Shown here: piece by piece, positions 1 through 10,300 of the stretch
Position numbering within the stretch: position 1 is the first letter of the stretch
How the letters are laid out: each line of letters starts with the position of its first letter
Assembly (NCBI RefSeq): GCF_000737575.1
Contig: NZ_CP006270.1
Coordinates: 2,173,163-2,237,162 of the forward strand
DNA from: Synechococcus sp. KORDI-49
GTDB taxonomy: Bacteria; Cyanobacteriota; Cyanobacteriia; PCC-6307; Cyanobiaceae
Direction: 5' to 3'
Length of the DNA stretch: 64,000 nucleotides
Made by a program: the position numbers and the translations under genes
Notes under the pieces: model-generated
The model's input: only the letters and a program-made list of their open reading frames with translations
What the model was told of the DNA's origin: nothing
Database searches by the model: none

Positions 1-1359
1 GAACAGTGTGGTTGGCACACTGATTTCACCTGAATCACTAATCGAGGCGACAGTATCCACAACGCTGTTGATCCCGTTGTAGAGATTGACCCACTTGGTT
101 ACCGATCCGTTAGGTGTGCCTTCTCGGCCAAGATCGATGATATTGTGAAGTCTACCTGCTCCCAGTAGATTTAAGCCTGCAATTGAGAATTCGGTTTCCA
201 GGATGTCTACAACTGGCTCCATAGGATCCAGAAAATAATCATTCAGGAAGTCTGAGATCTTTACAAATGGTCCACTGGCTGCTGCGAGTTGGTCACCCAG
301 GCTGACGGTGATATCTCCTGGGCTTAGCAGGAATGGTGTCTGTTCAAATGACAGACCACCTGAACTTCCACCCGAGAAATGACCGCCATACAACATATCC
401 CCATCGATCGAGATCACATCTCCCAGCGATGCACTGATCGTTGGATCAAGTTCAAAACCTCCAAGAAGATTGGCCTCAATATCCAGTTGGCTGATATCTG
501 CCAGAGGGACTAATCCGCTGCCACCATCACCATCTTGTAGGTCCAGCTCAACGGTGACAAATCCACTTAAGAAAGGATCTTCTTCAGGTGCAATGATCGT
601 TAGATCACTGCCAACTCGTTCTGGCGCACCCAATCCCAGTGTGTTTTCGTCTGAACTTGATGCAGCTAGTTCCAGGAAAGCAATTGACCCTTCTAAGGGC
701 TGAGTACTTTCGAGATAGGCACCTGCAACAATTTCTGCATTTCCTTCTACTCCCCCCTTGATCTTTTCTCTCAGAAGCTTCATGTCTTCTGGCATGTCAC
801 TCATTGAGGACACACCTGCTTCTGTATCAATCAGAAATGCCGATTTAAGATCTGTCGGGTTGGCATCGAAGGCAAATCCGACGGATCCACCTGCAAAGAG
901 ATTCAGATCAAATCCACCTCCAAGATTTATCAGATCATCAGCCAGACTGATGTCAAAATTAAGCGGTGTTTTGTATTCAAATCCATCAAGGCTTAAATCA
1001 AAACGGTAGTAGTCAGGCATGTCTCCTGCCATGGTGCCCTGGTTGTTCGCAGCACTCATGTCTTTCAGGTATCCTTCCTTGAACTGATCTAGATTTGATC
1101 CTCTCAGTCTTTCAAACCCATCCAGTCCTCGAGCATCTGTATTGCTTAGGTCATAAACAGTTTCTTCGCTTGTATCATTCTGCACGTTTTTAATTTTTTC
1201 TCGGAGCTTGGTTGCATCTGTTGGCTGCAGTGTTTGCAGAATAATCAAATGATCATGCTTGGTTTTGTCATCAGTTTTTCGCAATAAGACATACTCTTTG
1301 TCAAGCTCGGAATCGTTAAGGTCAATCTTCTGATACCCAGCGGGAAGTATCAGGATGTC
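1..1359 (-). CDS. Downstream continuation of the giant modular protein (partial, other frame)
   Basis: The minus strand is open with no stop from 1359 to the left edge, about 453 codons, one frame away from the 3,120-codon gene upstream. I read it line by line and found no stop. The product has the same style as the upstream protein: acidic, no cysteine, glycine- and aspartate-rich beta-like stretches (for example FAFDANPTD). At the left edge it has a WVNLYNG helix start that matches WVNLINE near residue 446 of the upstream part. It is therefore the continuation of that protein, separated by a one-base shift at an A8 run, and not a separate gene. No start codon with a ribosome binding site is evident near 1359. 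The true C-terminus lies outside the window. Confidence 0.8.
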
Positions 1360-4300
1360 ATTTTGATTTTTTTTCCTCACCATTCACGAAGGCTTTGCTT
1401 TCTTTCAATATGATGTGTGTGTATAAGTCCTCTTCGGCTTCGATGCCATCATCGCCGAATTCTTCTACTTCATACGTGATGGCGTAATCTGTCATGCTTG
1501 TGTACCGAGCACTTGTGTCCAAGGATATTTTTTTATCGACCGGTGCTTTTCCGTCTACGCAGAAGTAAGCTTCGAAATTGGGTCGCGGATCAAGATTGAG
1601 CGAGAGGAATTCAACGCCAGAGAGGGCTTCGTTGAGTGTTGGAATCAGATTCCAGGGTTGTAGCTCTTCTCCTTTTTCTCTGACGCTAGCTATCGCTTCT
1701 TCTGCTGTATCAAAATGAACAGTGAACTCTTTAATTGTATCGCCTGCATCGGGGGCAAATAGTCGCATCAGTGGATTGTCTGCTATGCCTTCTTCAATGC
1801 TCGTCTGCACATTGTCAACCGTTTCTTCGATCTTGGCGAGGATGAACAGAACCTGGGACAGGCCAAACCCACTGCAGTTCAGTAAATCGCCGATGTCATC
1901 CACCGCTTGAACACCATCTGCGTAGGCGTCTTCAAATGCCTTGAAGGTATTCATTATTTGCTGACCGGTCTGTTCGGCCATTTCGTAAAGTATTTCTGGT
2001 TGTTGTTCTGTTCTAAAATCAAAAGCTGTTTCGAAGGACAGATCAGAAAAACCACCCGCACCCTGCTGATCAATTCCTGCTGCAGCTCCTGCGGCAATCA
2101 GCGATGCGTTGGGATCATCTGGTGTTGCCGAGACGATGACTTCTCCAGTGTTCTTATTTTCAACGATGAATTCAAGACCTGATACGGAGAACCAGGCGCT
2201 TGCTTGTATCTCTGTTGCATCAAGATTTAAATTCGCAAATTTATCTTCATCAAGGACATCAGGGATGTCAAATCTCTCTAGGCCTGCTGGTTCTGGATCA
2301 AAGAAGAAGACATCACCAGGTGATGTTGCATCCAGATCCAATCCGAAGCCGAGTGCTGCGTTCACATCTACACCGACATCCCATGTCGACATCAGTTTAA
2401 AACTGTCGGCAAAATCTGGTTTTTCAAACTGAAATAACTCAATTGCCTCTTCGATAATGTCTGTGGTTTCACCTGCCGACCAATCCAGCGAATCACCAAA
2501 GTCGAGCAAAAATGTGTAGCGGATCGGATTATCCGATTCTGGATCTGGGCACTCCCCATCAAAGACGTCAACGCTTGGTACTTCGACCAACTTCAGAGTT
2601 ACCTCACCCATTCCGATGTCATCCATTCCTTCGTTGAATGCGACGACCCATTCCTCAGGGGGAAGTACATAATCCGTGTATTTGCGCACCTCTGCGGCAA
2701 TAGTGTTGAATCCCGTCTCCACGGATGCGAAGGAGAATTCAAATTCATCGGCAAATCCCTTAATAACCGGGTCACCACCAAGCCCTCCACTCAGTGTTTT
2801 ACCTAAGTCTTCAATTCGGTCTGCCAGACCTGTCAGCATGGCCAGCCAGTTCGCTGGTGAGAAGTTTCCATCATTGAGCCCGCACAATGCTTCATCTACA
2901 GCATCCTGTACGGCATTAATTGCATTTGATACGGTATCTGCAGTGGCACCTAATGGATTACCGGCTAATACGAAATCACCGATATCTGTAGCTTTGAAAT
3001 TGAATGCTGCTGCGGCATTTGCGCCACCATTCACGACATCGATATTGGATAAAAGGTCTAGTCTTTGTTCTGTTTCTTGGCTGACAGAAGTGTCGTCGTT
3101 ATACCAGTCCAACGCGATTGCTGCATCCATTCCCAGGGCATCTCGTACGTCAGCGAATTCGACATAGGCGGTTGTTCGTAGGGTTATTTTTGGATCTGCA
3201 TCTACAGAGTTAAAGTCGCCTCTCACTTTGACTCCTTCAGGCAGAACTGCCGCGTACACTCCCGCTTCAGAGTCCAGCCTGAGTTCCATCTCGATCGGTG
3301 TTGTTATGGCCATCTCTGTTATTGCCTCTTCAGTTTCTTTCTTTTCTGTATCGACTACAAACAGATGTTCACTGCTGATATACTGCTCAAATGATACTGT
3401 GATGCTGTCGGGCCGATCTTCGTCTTTTTTCTCTTTGCTTGTATAGATCGAGCCAAACTTCTTGTCTCCCAAGGGGAAACTTACTGAATTGTCTGTACTG
3501 TTATAAACTACGTCTTCATTGCTTATCAGGAAACGGTCTGGTCTTTGCAGGCGATCGACACCTGCTCCAAACTGCAGGAGTATTTCTGCCATACTTGCTG
3601 TGTAGTCTTCTCCGGTTGTGTTGTAGCTCCATAGGGAGTCTTCATCTCCCTCCGGCCAATAGTCACCGATTGGACGTGCTGCACGTGGATCAAGATAGAA
3701 GAAACTACCCAACTCTGTGGCACCGGCGTCATAGCCGAAGATCATTCCCGCATTAAATTCAAGTCCGTACGACAGATCGGCCTCATATCCATCCGCCACA
3801 TTGGCCAAGGCCTGGGCAATAGGGCTTGATGTGACAGCATCTGGTAGCAGATCGATGAATTGCTCCGCTTTGAGACTGAGAGAGTCTCCAAACGTGTATG
3901 ACCCTCCAAGACCATTGGGATTTGTGAGTAGCAGCGTATCTTCTCCTTGATCATCGATCATCGGAGTGAGTCGGTATCCCCCTGCCGATTTGTCGTAGAG
4001 TGCAAATCCTTTTCTGCTCTGTTCCCATTCAAGATATATTTCTTCTGAGTTGTGCACCTCGAGATTGTCTTTTTTCAGTACCATACTGCTGAGTGAGCTT
4101 CCATCTGATTCGGACATCGTCAGTTGATATCTGTTACTGCCCTCTGTGAGTTCACCGAAGCTTTTTTCGGGTAACGCAAGCACCCATTCATTATCTTCAG
4201 TGCCATCTTCATGATGGGTTGTTACTTCCTTGAAGTGCGATAAATCGAGTATGTGTTCTGTATTTCCGGTTGTGCTTAGTTCATACAGATAAATCTGTGC

Positions 4301-7300
4301 TTCGCTGCTGAACGGTGTATGTGTGGATAGGACAACACCGGCATCAAGTTGTAAATCATCAAAATACGCCGAAGCATCTTTATGTATTTCTAGGTCTGTA
4401 GAGTCACTGTCATTACTTGTTTTTAATTGTATTTTTGCTTGGCTGTTTGTGGTGCTCGGTGTGAATGTATACGCATACAGACCTTCAACTTCTTCTCCCT
4501 CACTGGTGCGGAGTACTTGTTCAAGATTCATTGCCTGGATATTCACAGCCTTGTGTGCATAGAGATCACTATGACTGACTTTTAATTTAATGCTCTCCGC
4601 TCCATCGTTTGTCCCTGCAATGATGATTCGTTTCGCTTCTTCTGATCTGCCATTGAAGATTGCATACCCTTGGTACTCTTCACTCCATTCGATATAGACT
4701 ATATTTGTATCGATACCTGTGCCCTCTGCAGTTTGGATGTTGGCGCTTGTTAGTGCACTTCCATCAGCATCAGTGAGTGTGATCTCGAGTCTTTTATCTT
4801 CAGTCGGCGGTAAGCCAAATGTATTCAACGGCAATGTCAGTACGGACTGTTTATTTCCTTCATCTTCGATATCGATAAAATCTGACATCTGTATTGTTTC
4901 TTCCCGATGTCCTTCTACATTCAGCCCGTCTTTTTCAACAGCGGCGAACTGGGCTTCCTGCTCTTTGCTCAGTAAAAATGTAGCGGCAACATGATCTTCG
5001 CCATTCGATTCCAACAGAATATCTCCTTTGCTGAGTCGCATTGCACTGGGTACTCCGATCTCTTTATCGTTGCACTCAGCTTCCATGCTTTCAGGGCCTG
5101 CAAGTAGCCTGAGATGAATGTCGAGATCATTATCTCTGAATATTGTATTGACTTTTTGGATAAAACTTTCTGTCGTTAACCATTGGTCTCTGAACTCTGA
5201 TAGTTCATCGCCTACAGCTGCAAATCCCTGGGCCAGCTTTTCTGCATCGTCAAGCCAATCGCTTGGCATCCAATCCGGCAGTTCTTCCGTTTGATCCTTC
5301 AAGACCGCCAGTTGATCCACCAACTGATCCGACATATCGTCCATCGTAGTGATAAATTGATCAAGAAAGCCAAACCAACCTGCGGCACACTCTGGCATCG
5401 TGAGTGAACTGAAGGAATCAATCAATTTCTGCACATCATCCACGAGTGCCAGGCCTGCTTCTTTGACTTCTTGTTGGATATCATTGCCTAGTTGTACAAG
5501 GTGTTTCTCAGTGAGATTCAGCCGAACGCCACCTTCTAATTCTGTTTCTTTCAGTGCATCAGTCAGTTTTTTCGTGGCCTCTTCTTCATTGATTGCATCC
5601 ACTCCCATGCCTATTCTTAAACTCATCGTTTCATAGGCTTCCTCCGGTGTCAGCTCAAAGACTCTTGTGCTTCCATCATTGTTTTTAAGTAGTGGAATAC
5701 TGATGTTCAGTTTGCTGAGTTCAAACCCAGCTGCAATAGCAAGTTCTTGTTCTGATAAATTCACTTGGCTGTTATTATCCAATCGTTTTTCAAAGAAAGC
5801 CTCTTCTACGTTATTTTCGCTAATATCCGGCCAGTATCCATCAAGGCCCTCTGTTTCAGTATTGACTAGTTCGAATACTGATCCCGACTCATCGCAATAC
5901 TCTTTAAGTGTCAAACTGCCTGCTGATTCCAAATTAAAGTCGAACGTTGCACTGATGTCAGCAAATAGTGTGGAGGCTATATCCACGAGCATGGCCCCGC
6001 CCTTGAGACCCCGCTCCTCGAGCATCTCCGCAAATTCACCACCCTCCAGGCTTAATGTTTGGGTGAGGCTCAATTCATTGCTTGGGATCAAGGCGTATTG
6101 GTCAACTTCTCTTTCAACGCCATTAATCAGCTCAATTCCGCTGCTGTGTTCCATTCTCATAGGAACGGAGGCTGCGATCAACATACTGTTGATGTTTTTG
6201 ACGAGTGCCTCTGGATTCATGACCGAATCCTGAAAACGCATCATCGCGTTGCTGATATCGTCTAGTTCCTCACTAATACTACTGATTAATTGAACTGGAT
6301 TGCCGCTCAAATTGCTAGGCAATCGATCGAGCAGTTCTGCTCCCTTGTCGAATCGATTGGATACTTCATCAAGCAAGTTGGCAATTGCTGGAATCAGTGT
6401 GCGCCAGCATCGTAGTTCCGCAGAATCAAGGTCAAAGTCGAGGTCACTGACGAGATCGTTGACCTCATCGAGAAAGGCTTCACCTAGTTGTGCTCCAAAA
6501 TCCTTCGCTACTTCGAATACCGGATTTAAATCCAGATCGAGGTCAAGATTCATTCCAGCATCTATTTCCAACTCATCGTTTTCGGTGCGATTCACGTCTA
6601 TGGCGGTACCCAGGGTCAGTGAGAATGATCTCTCCGGGTCTTCCAGCGCTGACTTAATTACTTCTCCCTCTTCGTTTGTTATATCTGTATTGAGTTCAAG
6701 GTTTGCCAGTTCGATGCCAAGTGACGCTGTGATTTCACTGTTTGTCGGTGATGTTTCATCACCCAGTGTCAGTCCTAACGTGTGTTGATCCCCAGAGCTT
6801 CCTTCCGGCCAATCGTTGATTTCTTCATCAAGGCCTCTCGGGTCGAAGCTAAATGCATCGGTTACTGGAGCAAAAAAGTCGTAGGCAAAGACGATTCTTC
6901 CATCGAGATCCATCTCAAGATCAATGGCTGCGTTGATGTCTGCACTGATGGCCTCAAATACAGAATCCAGCCCATCTGCTAAGGACTTGTGTCCAGATTT
7001 TGCGAGAGTTAAAAGCTCATCTTTCGAGAACTCGTATCTTCCATTCAGTTCACTTCCTTCGTGATAACTTAATTCAAAGACATAGAGCGATGTTTCAGAC
7101 GATGTTCCTGGTTTGATGATCAGGTCAACCTCTCCTTCACGGTGAAAACCTAGATCGATTGAAACCCCTGATATATTGTCTCCATTAATCGTACCCTCTG
7201 GATCTAGCCTGATACTTAAGCCTGGTTGGGTTGAATCAGCTAACTCATTTACAAGACTATTATTGCTATTTTCTGTTCTTGCCAATGTTTGATCGAGTGC

Positions 7301-10300
7301 CGTCTCGTTAATCACTCCAGTTTCTAGCAATATTTGCAACGCCGAATAAGCTCGTAATTTCGCGAGATCATGATTCGCAGCATCTTTCAGATTGTCTTCA
7401 TTAACTGATGCATAATTGAGTAACTTCCAGATTTTATTATCGATTGATCCTTGGGCAGAGCCTTCGATTTCAGACATGCGTTTTAGGATCTCTTCTGTAG
7501 CCGATTCGGTTAATGACTCTGCACTGGTTGATGCGACAATGGCAACTTGTCTTTGCCCATCCCCCAAGGAAGCAAATGGAAGTATTTCCGGCATTCGTCG
7601 ACTGAGTTGAATTGGATTAATTTCAAAGCCATTCTCTATAAAATTGTCAAAAACTGAGGTGGTTAAAACTGCGTTGCTGTCTATTGCCTCATTTAATTTG
7701 AAGGAGCTATCTTTCAGTTTCCATGTTCCAGTGCCATCTCCATTCTTCGTGCCTACAAAGACTTCTTCACTTTGGATTTCTGTATAACCATTTCCATCAC
7801 CTCTATCAACCATTACTGTGGATGCAGGATTTGCATAGGAGATGGCAATTTGCTTTGGGATTATATTTGTCGTTGCTGGTTCAATGTTCAATGTACTAGG
7901 TTGGCTTTTCAAATGAATGTCGATAACGGGCTCACCTGTTTCTTCTTCAATAGCACGTGTGTTTAGATCAATGTTTCGCGTATACACAGTCTCTGATCCG
8001 ATCTCATGTGTTTCTATACCGTTTTTCCAATCGATATTGACGATAATTTCCGTTGTTTCCTTGTTGCCATTTTTATTTTCTTGGTTGATGTCTAATAGTG
8101 TTAGCTGATAATTGAGTGTATTTTCCGTGTTCATTTCTATTTTTTTAACTACGATTCCTTCTTCCAGTTTTTTGCCATACTCGTGAAATGTTTCAAAGTA
8201 TTCTCTCTTTGTCTCGGTGACATCTCGCCATAATGCTTCTGTATTATTTTCATCAGTCGCTACGTGATGGTCACTTCTAGTTTCACTTTGAACGCTCTGT
8301 TGTTCCAGGTGTTTTCTTGTTAGTGCTTGACCAGTTTCGATACCTTTATAATAAATGTATTGAAGACCCTTTGGTGGGTTGTTGCCCAGATAGTGAGCTT
8401 CTACGCCATTTTCTTTGTCTACGATCACAGTGACTGTTTGAGTTTCCTCCCCTTGTGCATCTACCTTCTCGACTTCGAGTTTGTAGTGGAGTGGCCGGCT
8501 TGTATTGACGGATAGAGTCTGAAGTTTCAAGCTATTCTCTTCAGTAGCTTTCTCTGAATATTCGAATCCTTTAATTAAGTCGGATTCAAAGAGCTCCCTT
8601 GTGGTTTCACTTGCTGCCCACTTGCCGTTTGCTTCCTCAAAATCAACTGGTAATGTGAGTACACCATTTTGATCTTCGAATATGGTGTTTTCTTGTAGCG
8701 TTATCAAAAGAGATTTTTCTCCATTTTCACTGGAGACCAGATCAACGCTTTCAGGAATGATTGTTTGCTCACCGATGACAACAACTATTTCGTTCTCAGA
8801 AATACTGCTTCGATTAAAATCTATATTTTTGCTAGCAAGGTCAAGTTTGTATGTCAGTCCAGTGATGTGCACCGCTTGCTCATTGATAAATGAGGTGATA
8901 GCTATACCATTGGTATCTCTTAATATATTTTCCTCTAGTTGTAGAATTTTGAAGTTTTGTTCTTCTGATGTCGTTGACCAATCTGCATCCTCACTTACTT
9001 GGAATTCTCCGGACTCTGCGAATGGCTGTTGATCATTGGTGCTGTCTGCTGCGAGTGTGCTGAAGTTCAGAATCTGTGGGCTCCCTATGTATTCTTGCGT
9101 TTCCGTTGGCCTTTTATCGCTCGACGGCTTCGCCAGTAAATTGAGGCTTAATCCCGTTTCATATCTGTTCAGTTCATCATTGATGAGTTCAACAAATTCT
9201 TCAGAATCAAAGATTTCATTTTTTAATGCGGAGATCCCTTCTGCGGCGCTTCCTAGACCGCTGCTGAATTCTGTGTATGTTTTTTTTGCACTTTCTGGAA
9301 CCCAGTCCGGCAGTTCCCCAATGCTTTCAGATGCTTCTGCAATATTACCGACTAAATCGCTGACCTCGTTGATTAAGTTCACCCATGATGCCAAGTCGGT
9401 ACCAACATCAAAGGCGTCACTCAGCGCAGTGATTCGATCTTCAACTGCCTTGCCTATGTTTTCTACAATACTTGATGAGACATCTGTGTTTAACTTGATA
9501 TAAAAATCCGAGCTTGTCTCATAGGTCATTCCTTCCCCGATGTCTTGTAAGGCGACCAAACCTTTGTCATACGTTGGGTTTTCCTTGGTTGTCTGAAGAT
9601 CCAAATTTGCACTTCCACCGACGACCAGTAGATTTTCGATATCGCTTTGGCTAATACCCAGCCATGTTGGAATCTCGGTGGTTCCACTGACGACATTCCC
9701 TTCAAACAGGACAGATAAGTCTTGAGAGTGGTTTCGATCCGGATTGATTCCATGTGTATCAATTTTGACGATATCACCTGAATCTTCGGCATCCAAATCT
9801 ATTTCGAGCCGTATCCCGCCTTGCAGCTCTGCTTCAAGGTTGACTTCAATTTCTGGAAGATCATTTAGAACTTCTAAATCTATCCCTAGTGATGTACCTA
9901 GAAATTCTTTCAACGGTAATTCAATTATACTTTTTAGTTTTGCCCCGCCAAAATCAATGACCAGCTCACGTTTTGGACTGTCGAGTCCATTTGCTATTTC
10001 TGTTAAAGTTGGTAATGTTGAAGTTATGGTGACGCTGCTTTTATCGCTTTCGTTAAGGCCAAGTGGCTCGTTAATTGTTTCATTCAGTATTGTTTGTAAC
10101 TCATTTGCGACCTGCGAAGGCATTAACTCTACTGATTCAATTAGTTCTTGCAGTTCGCTCTGGAAATCAATGAAAGGACTGATGTAGTCTTCTGTGAGCG
10201 CCTCCAGCTTATTGTCATCAAGGAACTGAGCTAATGCACCTGCTGTGCTAATACTTGTTTCAATACTTTCTTTGATTGTTTCTATCAGCCCTGCTACCCC

